Source: Callipepla californica brunnescens (taxonomy: Eukaryota; Chordata; Aves; Galliformes; Odontophoridae). Taken from it: 64,000 bases of DNA. The translations under genes were made by a program, and so were the position numbers. The notes under the pieces are model-generated. The model saw nothing but the letters and a program-made list of their open reading frames with translations. It made no database searches and was not told the origin of the DNA. Below are positions 14,240 through 26,001 of this stretch, piece after piece. How positions within the stretch are numbered: position 1 is the stretch's first letter; the number at the start of each line of letters is the position of its first letter. The stretch is taken from NCBI GenBank assembly GCA_023055505.1, contig JALIRH010000007.1, positions 15,854,273-15,918,272 on the forward strand, read 5' to 3'.

Positions 14240-15525
14240 CTGCGCTCATTCTGAGGGCTTTAAACTAAAGCTGCTGTGAGAAGAGGATGTACTACTCAGT
14301 AATGGAGAAGATCCAAGAATGCTTTCACTCTAGGAAGCAACTGGGGAAAACTTCTGATTCCCTCTGGAGGTTTGTGGGAGGGCTCCTCTATAGGGAAGTA
14401 ATGCATCCAAAAGCCCATCTGAAGAGCCTCTATACTAACGCACACACCATAGAATATAAGGGGAGTTAGAAACTGTGATGCACTTGGAAAACTATGATTT
14501 TATTGCTATCACAGAAATACAGAGGAATGATTCACGTAACTGGAATATCACCATTGAGAGCTAAAAGATTTTTAGAAGGGATAGACAAGGTGGGAAGGGT
14601 TGTCCTCTATGTTAGGGAGTGGATAGACTGAAAGCCTGTGGGTTAAAATTAGGGATGGGATCAATAAAGGGCAGCTGATCAAAAGGAGACTGTTGATGAA
14701 ACCTTCCTTTGTCAGCTACAAGAAGTTTCACACCCACAGGCTCTTGATGGGGAATTTCAACCACCTGGGCATCTGCTGGCAAGATGGACAGCTGTAAGAG
14801 ATCCAGGAGACTCCTAGAGTCCCTTGACAATAATTTCAGGTTCAAGTATTGGACAAAGCAGAGGTTAAGTATTGCTAAACCTCATGCTCACCAGTGTGGA
14901 GAAGGTCATTAAAGCTATTTAGATTGGAAGCAGCCTGGGCTGTAGAAACCATGCCCAAGTTGAATTCATGATCTTGAGGGATGAGAGTCTGGCAAAGACC
15001 TTGAACTTCAGAAGAGAGAACTTGAGGTTGTTTAAGGAGTTGTTGGACAAGATTTCTTGGTCTCCTTAGGGGCAAAAGAGAAGAACAAAGTTGGCTGCTC
15101 TTTAAGGAAGCCTTTCTGAGAGTACAAGAAATCTCCATCCCTCAGAATAAGAAAGCAGACAGGGGAGACAGGAAACCAGCATGGCTTGACAAGGGCCTGC
15201 TGATCAAAATGATGGAAAAAAAAGAGGCAAGTGCAGGCATTGGAAGCAAGGGTGTATCATCTGTGGAGAATACAGGGATGTATCTGTACTTGTGAAGATG
15301 GGATTAGGAAAGCCAAAGCATAGATGGAACTGAACTTGGTGTGGGATGTTAAAAACAAGAAGGGATCCTATAGGTACACCTGTTGGAAGAGACAGGCCAA
15401 AGAGGGCATATCTCCTTTGATAAATGAGAAAGGAGAACTGGCCATGACAGATATGGAGAAGGCTGAGGTACTCAAAGTGTTCTTTGCCTCAGTCTTTACT
15501 GGCAGCCAGGATTATAGGAAGGACT
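14240..15525 (+). mobile_element. Decayed CR1 LINE, 5' half of ORF2 (copy A)
   Basis: Plus-strand CR1 covering the ORF1/ORF2 boundary ('gggctttaaacta'), the endonuclease region and the linker toward the reverse transcriptase. Recognisable endonuclease blocks are 'gaaaactatgattttattgct' (the ENYDFIAITE-like start), 'aactggaatatcaccattgag' and 'gatagacaaggtgggaagggt'. The linker includes 'aaaccagcatggcttgaca' (KPAWLDKGL). It ends in 'aaggctgaggtactcaaagtg' and 'tttgcctcagtctttactggc', just before the RT domain. Frames are broken by many stops and indels. Copy A stops within about 15 bases of where a second CR1 (copy B) begins, in the same orientation. The minus-strand open frames here are antisense shadows. 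Confidence 0.88.
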
Positions 15526-16633
15526 AGAGATCTGTGCACAATCACAGGGCCAAAATTTCATTGTGATCATTGACATTGTCGGACAGCTTACATTACTGGA
15601 ATGCTGTCATAGATGGCTATGTCCTTTTTAGGGACAGACTGGCAGGGTGAGGTGGTGGAGACACTCTTCATGTGAGAGAGCAACCAGAATGTATTGAGCT
15701 CCACTTAGATGGGGAACGACAAACAAATGGAGAGCTTGTAGGTAAGAATTAAGGGGTGGACTAATGTAAGTGACACTGTTTTGTGAGTGTGTACTACAAA
15801 CGAGCTGATCAGAAGGAAGAATCTTCAAACAGCTAGAAATAGCCTCACATTCCCTGGTACTGCTTCTTACTTGGGGACTTCAACTGTCCTGATATTTATC
15901 AGATAAACAACGTGTCCAGGAGGTTCCTGTAATGCACTGATGATAACTTTCTGACATGGGTGGTGGAAGAGCCAATGAGGAGTGTGCTATCTGACCTTGT
16001 GCTATCTGACTAACAAGGAAGGGCTGATCAGAGATGTGATGGTTGAGGGGAAGCTTGGGATGCAGTGATCATGAGATGGTGGAGTTCAAGATCTTACATA
16101 TAAGAGGCTAAGCAAGTAGTAGAATTGCTACTCTGGACTTCAGGAGAGCCAAATTTGACTTCTTCAAAGACCTACTTGGATGTATGCCATGGTCTAGAGT
16201 GTTAGAATGTAAGGGGGGCCATGAGAGGTGGTTGCTGCTTAAACACTGCTTCTTCCGAGCTCAACTGGTGCATCACTAAGAGTAAGAAATTGGGGAAAGG
16301 CAGCAAGAAGCCTGCATGGATAAGTAAGGAACTCATGGATAATCTAAGAATAAGGTCCATGAAATGTGGAAAAAGGGCCTGTCCACCTGGGAAGAATTTA
16401 GGAATGTTGTTAAGGCCTGTAGGGATGCAATGAGGAAGGCTAAGGCTCTCTTGGAGTTAAACCGTGTAAAGGAGATTAAGGATAGCAAGAAAGGTGGATT
16501 TTTTTATTTTTTATTTTTTAAGTATGTCAACAGTTAAAGAAAGACTAGAGAAAATGTGGGTCTCCTATTAAATGGGGTGGGTGACTTTGTAACGGGACAC
16601 TGAGAAGACAGAGGTCATGACTTTTTTTGCTCA

Positions 16634-16826
16634 GACATAAAAGAATTTGTACTGAAAAGCGAGAAACCAGAGTACTGACCAGCTCAAAATTCTGTTCTTA
16701 CAGGAGGGCTGGCCTTAAACCAGAATTTACCCTTACTGCGTCCAAATTCTTCTCTTGATGATCTCTGTGCAATATCAGTCAGGACAATAAACTCAAAACA
16801 GACTACAGTAAGGCAATATTTGTCCC
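16634..16826 (-). mobile_element. ~190-bp inserted unit inside CR1 (copy 1 of inverted pair)
   Basis: The CR1 reading stops at 'tttgctca' (16626-16633) and resumes after a near-duplicate 'tttgcttca' (16827-16835) with 'atgctaagactagccctc', which belongs to the same CR1 segment. The intervening 193 bases are therefore an insertion with an imperfect 8-9 bp target duplication. Read on the minus strand it matches 19625-19817 with about ten mismatches by eye. It contains 'gagtttattgtcctga', 'gatcatcaagagaagaattt' and 'gtaagaacagaattttgagc'. I see no coding frame and no poly(A) tail. It could be a short LTR-retrotransposon relic or a non-autonomous element; the family is not identified. Confidence 0.75.
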
Positions 16827-17043
16827 TTTGCTTCAATTTTAAATGCTAAGACTAGCCCTCAGGAATTCCAGATCCTGAAGGAAAGAGAGAGAGTCTGGGT
16901 AAAGGAAGACTATTCATTGGTCAAGGAAGATTATGTCAGTGTCTAGTCAAAAGCAGTGCATGTAAATGTGTGGGCTCTGATGGGGTGCACTCATGTGTGC
17001 TGACAAAACTGGCAGAGATTACTACTGAACCACTCTATCATAT

Positions 17044-17580
17044 TTGAAAGGTCTTGGCAAATGGAATAGGTGTCTGAGGACTGGAGGACAGCCAATGTCA
17101 CTCCAGTCTTCAAAAGCACAAGGAGGTTCTAAGAAACCAGAGACCAGTCAGCCTCACCTCTGCCCTGGAAAGGTGATGGAACAATTTGTTTTGGATGCCA
17201 TCTCCAAGCAATTGGAAGAGAAGGTGATCAGGAGTAATCAAGATGGACTTACCAAGAACAAATCATGCTTGATCAATGTGTCTGTCTTCTATGATGTCAT
17301 CACTGTCTGGATAGATGAAGGGAGGGCAGTGGATGTTGTGTATCTTGATTTCAGCAAGACTTTTGACTGTCTTCCATAAGATCCTTGGTAGGAAACTTAA
17401 AAAGTGTGGGATAGGTGAATGGACAGTGAAGTGGATTGAGAACTGACTGACTGTCATCAGCGGTGCAGAGTTTGATTGGAGGTCCATAACTAGCAGTGTT
17501 CCCTATGGGTCTGTGCTGGGTCCTGTCTTGTTCAACATCTTCATCAATGACCTGAATGAAGGAAGTTTGCTGATGGTACA
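17044..17580 (+). pseudogene. CR1 ORF2 reverse transcriptase remnant
   Basis: Part of CR1 copy B. The frame at 17044-17379 reads the RT fingers/palm region (EQFVLDAISKQLEEKVIRSN, then VVYLDFSKTFDCLP). YLDFSKTFD is RT motif A with its catalytic aspartate kept. Downstream, after frameshifts, 'gtcttgttcaacatcttcat' gives the VLFNIFI block. The motif C position at 17566-17580 reads F-A-D-G-T where CR1 family members have F-A-D-D-T, so one catalytic aspartate is lost. With stops, frameshifts and this change, the enzyme cannot be functional. Confidence 0.88.
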
Positions 17581-17990
17581 AAGATGGAGGATTGACAGAC
17601 ACACCTAAATGCTGTGCTATCATTCAACAAGGACTGGTCAGACTGGAATGTTGGGCAGAGAGGAACATTAAAAACAGAAAGTGTAGAGTCTTACACTTGA
17701 GGAGGAAGAACTGCATCAATGTAGGTTAGAGGATGGCTTGCTGGGTGTCATGATGGGTAACATATTGGCCATAAGCCAGAAGTATGTCCTTGTGGCCAGG
17801 AAGGCCTGTGGTATTCTGGGGTGCATTAAAAAAAGAGCAAAGAGCAGGCTGATGGATTTCCTCCCTTAAGTCTGCCACAAAATGATAAAGGGCCTGGAGC
17901 ACCTCCCAGATGTGAAAAGGCTGAGTAACCTGTAACATGAAGACAACTGAGGTCCCTTCCACACAAGCTATTTTAAGAATCTATGAATTC

Positions 17991-19615
17991 CTACAAAAAT
18001 GTACATTTTCATTCTTAAATTATTGATTTAAAGTTTCAATTTAAAAGATAATGGCTTTTTTTTTTTAAGCCATTATGTTTAGGATTACTCATCTGATCTA
18101 AAACCAAGCAGTATCTTCTCATATCTCTTTTTATAAAAATAGAACAAACAATCTCCCAATTAAAATCTAGTAGCTGTATTGTCAAGCTGTTGCCAGGAGC
18201 ACATTTTTATAACTGATTTATGAACCTCAGAATTTTACCTGCAAAAGGAGTTAGTGTTCTGATATATTCTTCCTCTCTCATTCTTTTTGCTTCCCATTTC
18301 CTCTGAATCATTCTGTATCCAATATACAATATTTTTCAGCAAGGGATTTTGCATACAAATTTTGCTCTGCTTTTAAACCTTTTCTCCAATGCATATTTCA
18401 TGATTTTCTTATTCTCAGAAACCCCAAGTCTTCTTCACAGAATGTCCTGAGCAAAGCTACAACCCTCAGTGGTATACCTATCAAACATAAGACAGTGACA
18501 TTCAAAAAACTGCCAATGTTTTTAATGTGTGATCTGGCAAAGAAAGAGCAAATTGAAAAAAGAGAAATTCAGGACAAGAAAAAAGCATATGTCATACTTC
18601 TCAGGAAGTGACAAGCTATGGTCTTATGACAACTACAATTGGGGATATTTAAGATTTTCATAGCTTCTCAACAAGGTCACTTCTATTCCTAACTGTCATC
18701 TAGAGTCTAGCTGATGAATTCAGCAGCCCCTTACTCACACAAGTAGTGATGGCAGAAGATCTAATACTGGGATGCTGACCTTAGATTTGAAAACCTTTGG
18801 ATTTGGTTCTAAACAAATATTCCAATTGAACGCATACAATATGATACACAGATAGACACCAAAATCTCGGTAAGCATATTTCTAACTTCTATTAAATGTA
18901 GGTCTAGAATATCTGCATCAACAGATTATTAGTAACAGGGAATTACTGAATTTTTATTCCTCAAAAAGGTTTAGAGGATTAATGAATTAAAATTCTGATA
19001 ATAGTGACCAACTACTTCTTAAAACTAAATCATTTATTTCATTAAGACAATTAAACAGAATCAGCAACTAACTGGAAATTTAATAATTCTAGGCTAGTAA
19101 AGAATACATATCTGATTTAAATATAAATGATGATGAATTCACAGGTCTAAGACTTAGGTCTTGGTAGCTAGCAATTGTCTACTAATTTCAGAAAATTGCA
19201 TTGGACCTTGAAATACTTTTCTCAGAATCACCACAGAACTAAAAAAAATTCTAGTTGGCTTGTCAGCTTGAATTAAGTTAAAGCCAAGCCATAGAAGTTC
19301 TATCTGTCTTCCTCAGATGCAGTTCTACCTCAGGTGCTATTCTACCTCACAGATTCGTGACCCTTTATATGGAAGAATTTGTAATTAAAGAAGGGAGTAA
19401 AAAGGCTGTTTTGAGCTAAAAGTCATTCTTGCTTTGAAAAATGACACTGTTTCATATTCATTGTGTCACAACAACTTGCATCTTAGATTAACACATTTGA
19501 CATGTAAAAGCTGAGTGACCCCAATACAACACCAGGTCCTGCAAAGTCATTCAAGAATGTAAAATTCACTCTACTCTTTCTTGTTATGTGCTGACAAAGA
19601 TGTGTAATATAGCAA
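17991..19615. other. Unannotated AT-rich sequence
   Basis: No gene or transposon is recognised. The only structure noted is a perfect 10-bp hairpin at 18048-18076. Open frames are shorter than 60 codons. Confidence 0.55.
18048..18076. repeat. Perfect 10-bp inverted repeat with T9 loop
   Basis: The arms 'ataatggctt' and 'aagccattat' are exact reverse complements separated by nine T residues. This could fold as a hairpin in DNA or RNA. It sits about 60 bases after the end of CR1 copy B. No function can be assigned. Confidence 0.7.
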
Positions 19616-19817
19616 AATAAACGATAAATATTGCCTTACTATATTCTGTTTTGAGTTTATTGTCCTGATTGATATTGCACAGAGATCATCAAGAGAAGAA
19701 TTTGGACGCAGTAAGGGTAAATTTTGGTTTAAGGCCAGCCTTCCTGTAAGAACAGAATTTTGAGCTGGTCAGTACTCTGGTTTCTCACTTTTCAGTACAA
19801 ATTTTGTTATGTTTGAG
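19616..19817 (+). mobile_element. ~190-bp unit, copy 2 of inverted pair
   Basis: This plus-strand segment matches the reverse complement of 16626-16826 with about ten differences over roughly 190 bases. It begins next to an AATAAA hexamer (19616-19621), which copy 1 lacks. Shared blocks include 'ttttgagtttattgtcctga', 'gatcatcaagagaagaattt', 'aaggccagcc' and 'gagctggtcagtactctgg'. A polyadenylation-like hexamer followed by a short non-coding leader-like stretch would fit an R-U5-type retroelement fragment, but no gag or pol frame and no confident primer-binding site is visible. The family remains unassigned. Confidence 0.7.
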
Positions 19818-21355
19818 GAAAAGCTGCAATCTGAGGAATAGTTGAGCAACTATTTCTATTTATTGGCAGCCAGTTATGATGGTATGTAGGCTTAAGCCCT
19901 GTGTTTCTATTTCTACTCTACCAAGTCAGAATTATACAAAGACTGACAATACAATAGGCACTGCCAGAAGATAAATTAATCTGCTGAGCTTAAATCTGGT
20001 TGGGAAGAACTCTTTGAGTCTAGCCATTACCACCATGAGCTGCTATTTGTCACTTTGTCACTGATGTGAATTCCTAAGGTATCATCCTCTCCTACAGTAC
20101 AAAAACAAATAGTCTTGCTTAAACTGTGGTGGATTAATCTGACCAGCTTGTCTGCACTACAGCTGGCTGGGGGGGGGGCACTTGCAAAATAAATCACTAT
20201 GTTCCTGGGCTGAGCATAGCCAGTAAACAGTCGGTCCCTAAACTGTCTCACATCTGCGTTGACTAGGTATTGTTTGGGTTAAATTGAAAGAAAAAATCAG
20301 ATTAAACAGCTGCTCTCTAGCAGTGTTGTGCAGTCAACATCTTGTCTCTGTACTGAAACAAACTAGTTTGTTTATTCTGTTTATTCTGTTTGTCTTTGAT
20401 TTTGTTTCTTTTTCTCAGTACAAATTATGTGCACCTTCTTTTTGGGTATCTGAGATTAACTAGGGGCAATACAAAGGTTGGGATGATCCCTTTTGGAAAG
20501 CCCTAATAATATAGAGAAAAATTGATTGTATCCCACTTTCTCTCTAGTTATAAAGAGACCCTGATCCTAAAAACAGCAGGAGAGAGTCTAGGCCTCAGTA
20601 TATGAAAAAAACAGAAATCTTAGTCAAGTTGCTGAAATCTTGTCTGCCTACCAAGCTTCATCCATATTATGGATGAAGACAGTAATTTCCACTATTTTGG
20701 ACTGAAGATGTTTCATTTGTCTTGGAATGTCAGCAAGACACTCCTAGGGTGGAAATTAGAGCAAAGATGCAGCAATCTTATGTCTTTCCTAATATTGGGA
20801 AACATGACTGTTGCAGTATTGGATGAGCTCTGCCGTGTGGATCATGACATGCAGTACAGATATCCCATCCATAGTGAAGTTCACCAGCTCTACATTTGCT
20901 GGTACTTTTGTAGACTCATGCTGACAATGGAAGTTCATCAATCACTGACAGCCATTAAATACAGAGTGTGGACCTAGCCTTGAAGAGTTCCTTCAATAAT
21001 ATGCTTCAGTACCCTTGCCTCTGTTAAGATACAGATAAGATACATGTGCAAATAATATTTCGAGTCTGTGACACAATGTGCTATACTTGTGATTAAATGT
21101 AATTTAAATACATGTACATTCTTAAGGTTTTCTTTGTGTACACTTTGGTTATACTGTTCTATGGAGCATTCACACAGTACTTACAATATGAAGTCATGCA
21201 CTTATAAAACCATGGACATAGATTCTCTGCCAAAGCTGGTTGGTAGATGATCACAGGCTATTCAAAGTGTACCAGTATAAATAAGAAGAAAGCAAATATG
21301 CAGATTACTGACTCCTTGTTCAATATACTTCTGGCTATTCCTCTACATCTACTGA

Positions 21356-21490
21356 AGTATGACAATATATAAATGCAAATATATAAATATTATGTTTATG
21401 CAAATAATAATTTAATATAAAGATACTGTTATGGATTATAAATATGACAATGTAATAAATGCAATGACAATATATATATGCAAATGATAA
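21356..21490. repeat. Imperfect AT-rich tandem repeat
   Basis: A block built from recurring 'gacaatatata' and 'tgcaaat(g)ataaat' words, for example 'gacaatatataaatgcaaat' near 21361 and 'gacaatatatatatgcaaat' near 21467. It is a degenerate tandem array. Confidence 0.55.
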
Positions 21491-22589
21491 ATACTTTTCT
21501 GAAGGAACAATTAAAATAGTGGAGTTGGAATGGAAATGTCTGAACAAGAATACCAACAGTGGTAGTTGCTCTTAATATATTTTCAGTTAGCATAAGACAT
21601 TAGAATTGTAAGAAAGATCAGTTTCTTCTTTGAGGATAGTGACTGAGGAATTCATAGTCACCTTAGCTGATGAACTTCATAGATAGTAGAAACAATGTCT
21701 TTTTGCACATGTATCCAATGAGGAAGAAGAAAAAGAGAAATGGGTGGTGTATGAGTGATCAATTCATTTTTGATAACTTAAGAAGGAATACAAAACCATG
21801 TGATCAAGGAGGAAAGACAGATACTGTCAAAATAAATAATGAAACTTCATGTTGCAGGGACGAGTAAAAGTCAGATGAAAAAGTTCTGAGGGGATGCAAA
21901 ATGAGAGAAAGAATCTTTCTAAGATGAAAAATTAAAAAGTAATAGCTCAGTTCAGACACAATGTTGGTCAATAACTAAGGTCATTTTGAAGATGACTAGG
22001 ATGTAAAAGAGCATTATTCAGAAATATCTACTGTGAATGCAATAAAATATTCTATTTTAGTGGATGTACTGTGTAGAAGCTGACTGATACTAGAATATAT
22101 GACTTATGATTTCCATGTCTGGTGAAAGTGAAAGGCAGAAACTGAAACAATCAAAGAATATTAAATTATAAGACCCTGCCTTCCTCAATGTAATTTGCTG
22201 AACATGACTGGGAAGCTTCTTTTGAGGTCTTAATGTAGGGTACAGACTTAATTCTTATCTCTGATAGTAATCATTCAGGTAAGGGCATCATGTACATTTG
22301 GCTAAAATGAAAAGGCATTATAATGGGACTGGACAGAGAACTCCTTGGATATATTTTCTCTTCTAGCTATTTAGATAATACAAAACTAATTTATCTCAGA
22401 GTGTGTCTGATAATTCCAACAATGAATATTATAGTAACAATGAGTTCTGTCTTCATATTATTAGACTTAAACCTGGACTGTGTTTCAGCCAGTTGTTTTA
22501 AATCCAGATGCTACTTTGCTACTTACAACTAGTTGTGGAGAGAGGATATTGATGTATGCATTTTATAAATTAAATATTGGGTTATCATT

Positions 22590-22619
22590 TTGTTGTTGTT
22601 GTTTGTTTGTTTGTTTTTT
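22590..22619. repeat. (TTG)n(TTTG)n microsatellite
   Basis: Four TTG units run into about four TTTG units and a short T run. Confidence 0.8.
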
Positions 22620-22830
22620 CTCCAACCACTTCAGGGTATACTGCCTCAAAATACATTTAGGAAGGCATTAAACAGGTTGAGAATAAAGTGGTAAGATTCC
22701 ATAGTTGAGGAGCTGAATGGAAAAACCATTTCCCTAATCATACTCTGAGCTAACTCAGAGAACAAGTTTTGATATGATCCTTTCTTTGATTTTCTGCAGC
22801 TTTAGAAGTGGGGTAAAAATATCTGGGGGC

Positions 22831-22870
22831 TGCTGTAGGTCTTTTCCAACTTTGGTGATTCTATGATTCT
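22831..22870 (+). mobile_element. CR1 3' tail fragment
   Basis: Only the terminal CR1 sequence is present: 'tgtaggtcttttccaacttt', 'ggtgattctatgattct'. It is an extremely 5'-truncated insertion in plus orientation. Confidence 0.8.
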
Positions 22871-23431
22871 CTTACTGAGCACAAGAGAAATTCCAGTAGA
22901 ATGAGAACCACAGTATTTCCCCACTGTTCCTGCAAAGGAAGGGCTGATCTGCCCTACATGATCAACGGTCTTTAGTGACTTGTATGTAATGAAATTACTC
23001 TCAAATACTGTTATGAAATCTAGAAGAATTGTTAAACATCAACAAAGCTATGGAACTTCCAAAATATTTAGCATGATTGCTCAATCCACATATTTGCAAA
23101 ATATACCTCCATGCTAAAACATGCATTTTTCTTTGTTTTTGTTGAAGATATGTGTCTGCATTTGAATGAAATGTTAAATGTATATCTCTGTATTTACACA
23201 GCTAAACATTTATTTAGCAGATGTAGTACATGTGTTGTGTACCAAAGGGAACACTTTATACTAAGTATTTGTCTATTAAAGAAATCCTGACAAACTTGAA
23301 ATTATAAAGATGATGAAATAGATTAGAATAATAATATTTGCTTTCTTTGTGTCTTATTGCAGGTTTGGATCACTAGTCTATAACATACAAACATGTAAAT
23401 TCTTATTATTTCTGTACATGTTGAAATTTTA

Positions 23432-23445
23432 CCAGTAGATGGCAC
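23432..23445 (+). promoter_or_regulatory. Candidate CTCF binding site core
   Basis: The 14-mer CCAGTAGATGGCAC fits the vertebrate CTCF core consensus CCASYAGRKGGCRS at every position and is followed by TGCGG. CTCF is the zinc-finger protein that marks insulators and chromatin loop anchors in vertebrates. As written the motif lies on the plus strand, so a loop anchored here would be expected to extend toward higher coordinates. It is in otherwise unique, non-repeat sequence. Whether it is occupied cannot be told from sequence. Confidence 0.5.
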
Positions 23446-25406
23446 TGCGGGAATAATGATGACTATTTGGTGGTCGACTGGTGTTCAGTATTTAGTATAC
23501 CACCACACAGACTACAAAACAATTTTTGTCTCCCACTGGTTTCACCAGTTTAATCGTGTCATACTATGAGTCAGATTTTCCAGGCATACTTACTACTGTT
23601 AGTGAAGGATACACTGAAACTGCTGACATCAAGTACTTTGTGTAGTTTATGTTATAAAAATAGTAATCTCCTTTATTAAATTACTTGCTCACAGAAGCCT
23701 TTTTGTTGCAAGGTTTGTCATAATATTTTCCTACATAGAATCAGCTCATTTATTTGCTACTTTGATGAGCTGTCTAACTGACATAGCAATCACTAGAATA
23801 GTGAATAGCATTCATAGTGAAAGTTGAGTCAACTCTTCAGCTGTCAGATGAACATCAGTGAAACTAGCCTGGTTTTCAAAGATCTCTTCTCTTGTCCAGG
23901 TATCACATTCATTTCTACAGTGTACCAGTTTGTCTTAAGGGTGGAATGAACTTTTTCTGAGTGCATTTTTTTTTTTTTTTAAACACATCTGGGGCTCCAA
24001 CAGACAGGTAGGCTTTTTTTCCACACCACACATGATCACCAGTAACAAAGTCTCTGAGGGCTAAACTATGCCCCTAGCGGTACCTCTGCAATTGTTTTGC
24101 CTGCAAGGCTTTTGAACAGGTGTAGCTGTTGGGATATAGTGAGCAATTCTACTGATGATGCACAAGATGGAATAGTATCCAGCTGTCTCAAATAGTTATG
24201 TTACTTCTGGAGGGCTAAGAGAAATATAAAAGCAGTAAGTGTTTATTTTTGTCACTGAAGTCAGTAGATATAAGTTTTAAAACACTTGAGATTTAATCTA
24301 TTTGAGAAAATGGTGCCATCGTTGCCATAGTCCTTTTTCACAGTACAATTATTCTTCACAGTTCTTTTTTGATGGCTGAACTTTTAGTATACTATATGCA
24401 GCCTCTGATGGCCTCTGACACATTTTCACCATCATACATATCCTTACAACTGTCATATATTTCCTTACAGAAGGTTTTCACGTTTGAAGATTGAAACTAT
24501 ATTACATCTACTATCCACTTAAAGGGTAACCCAGAAAGCTAGAAATCCTGACAGGGAAATCATTATGAGTAGTAATGTATCAGAAGAATGAGATGTTGAA
24601 GATCAAAGGTTTTCTGCGGTGAGTACATATACTGGAAAACAAATACTTTCCTTCTCCATTATACTAACATTGGCTACTAAGTACTATGTCCAAGATTGTA
24701 CTGAAAGAATGGTCTTGTGGGCTGGAATCAGTCAATTTGAAAAGTAAACCAGCCACCAGTACTGAATTAGTAGTCTAAATGGCAGAGTGAAGCCTAATTG
24801 GGCCCTACAGCACTTCTACTGATGGATGGCAGGACTAACGCGCCTTCATAGGCAGAGGTCAAAGATGTGTCTAAGCACAAATGGTTCACTGGTTTAATTG
24901 GCTCAAGCATACCAGCTTCTCTAGCCAGCAAAACACAAGTGAGTGATAAGGCCAGCAACAAAATTGACTGCCTTTGGCTTCACAGAATAAGCAGTCAGGC
25001 ACTCATTTATGGCTGGGTAAAATGATGACAGATTTCAGGAAGAATTGAGAAGGATTTTCAAAACAAGACTGTATCTGCAGAGGGATACTATAATGACGTA
25101 AAGATAGTCACAGAATCACAAAATATCTCTTGTGATATTGTAGTCATAGTTGCTGTTCTGCAGTCACAGATTTTTGCCATCCCCTTTGGCCAGGTTGAAG
25201 TAACATTTGTTGTTGTTCTTTTTCAGGACCTGACTTAACACCAGGCTCAACCTGGTAATAGACATCAGAAGAGCAATAACACTGAGAAAGATTAGAAAGC
25301 AGCAAGCACCAGCTTCTTTCTCAGTGCTGTGACTTGTTCCATTACCAGCAGAAATACTACATGGTGTTACCCTTTTCCTCTGAAACATGGGCTGTGAGCT
25401 ATGGCA

Positions 25407-25428
25407 TACACACACATATATATATATT
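25407..25428. repeat. (CA)n(TA)n microsatellite
   Basis: A short alternating purine-pyrimidine tract: about four CA units followed by about six TA units. Confidence 0.8.
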
Positions 25429-26001
25429 TCCTGGATCAGACAAGGCATCACACTTCCTGAATTAAATGTCACTTTATAAATTTCATTTTATTCTACTTGA
25501 TTAAAAACCAGAAATGAATATCTCATTGACAAAAAGGGTTTTCCATAAACAGAGAACAAGTACGATTTCAGTGTTTGTATCTCTGTAATTATTTTATGTA
25601 AAAATATCTGCTAGCCAGCCCAACATTTTATTAAAATCAACAAAAAATTAATTACAAGACTTTTAGTAGTGTTCATTGAGTGTAACTGAAGAATCTTGAA
25701 ATTTATGAATAAAATATATTTAAATTATAAAATAAGATGCACAGTATTTCAAAAGGAGTAATTACTATTGCTAATCTTTTTACTTAATATCTATGTAAAG
25801 TATTATCATAAAATACTTTCTTCTTTTTTTTTTTTCTCCAGTCATTAAAAGTAGACTTTTTTCTTTGCAGTTAATTCTACGATTTCCACAGATATAATTT
25901 CTTTACTACATATAATATTTAAAAACAAAGATGGAATGCAGTTCCTATAGCCTGACACAAACTGTGTTTTGGGAAAGCTGTCATTCTCCTAGTGGTTAAG
26001 A

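Larger units (their letters stand above)
15540..17990 (+). mobile_element. Decayed CR1 LINE, ORF2 to 3' tail (copy B)
   Basis: A second plus-strand CR1, starting inside the endonuclease ('ggacagcttacattactgga') and running through the DFNCPDIY-like endonuclease block near 15876-15900. The linker follows (a KKPAWISKELMDNLR-like frame at 16302-16345), then the reverse transcriptase and distal ORF2, ending in a degenerate tail 'gaatctatgaattc'. It is interrupted at about 16634-16826 by a foreign unit, and it has internal deletions in the distal part (after 'ggcctggagcacctcccaga'). It repeats endonuclease and linker sequence already present in copy A, so the two are separate insertions or a recombinant, not one element. 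Confidence 0.9.
19818..22830. other. Unannotated sequence with simple repeats
   Basis: No gene or known transposon is seen. The longest frame (20669-20977, 102 codons, plus) has no recognisable domain and no splice context. A nine-G run occurs at about 20170-20178. AT-rich imperfect repeats lie at 21356-21490. Confidence 0.5.
22871..26001. other. Mostly unique sequence; contains a CTCF-like motif
   Basis: No gene or transposon is recognised. The notable feature is the CTCF-type core at 23432-23445. An A/T run lies near 23967-23980 and a CA/TA microsatellite at 25407-25428. The minus-strand frame at 25164-25472 (102 codons) crosses that microsatellite and shows no domain. Confidence 0.5.

Noticed and set aside
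14612..15138. Two minus-strand open frames of 77 and 87 codons
   Set aside because: They are antisense readings of CR1 copy A, whose plus-strand endonuclease and linker blocks explain the sequence.
17263..17962. Several minus-strand frames of 74-90 codons
   Set aside because: Antisense shadows of the CR1 reverse-transcriptase region.
20669..20977. 102-codon plus-strand frame starting MDEDSNFHYF
   Set aside because: No domain recognised, no acceptor/donor pairing or polyadenylation context; listed only as part of an unannotated stretch.
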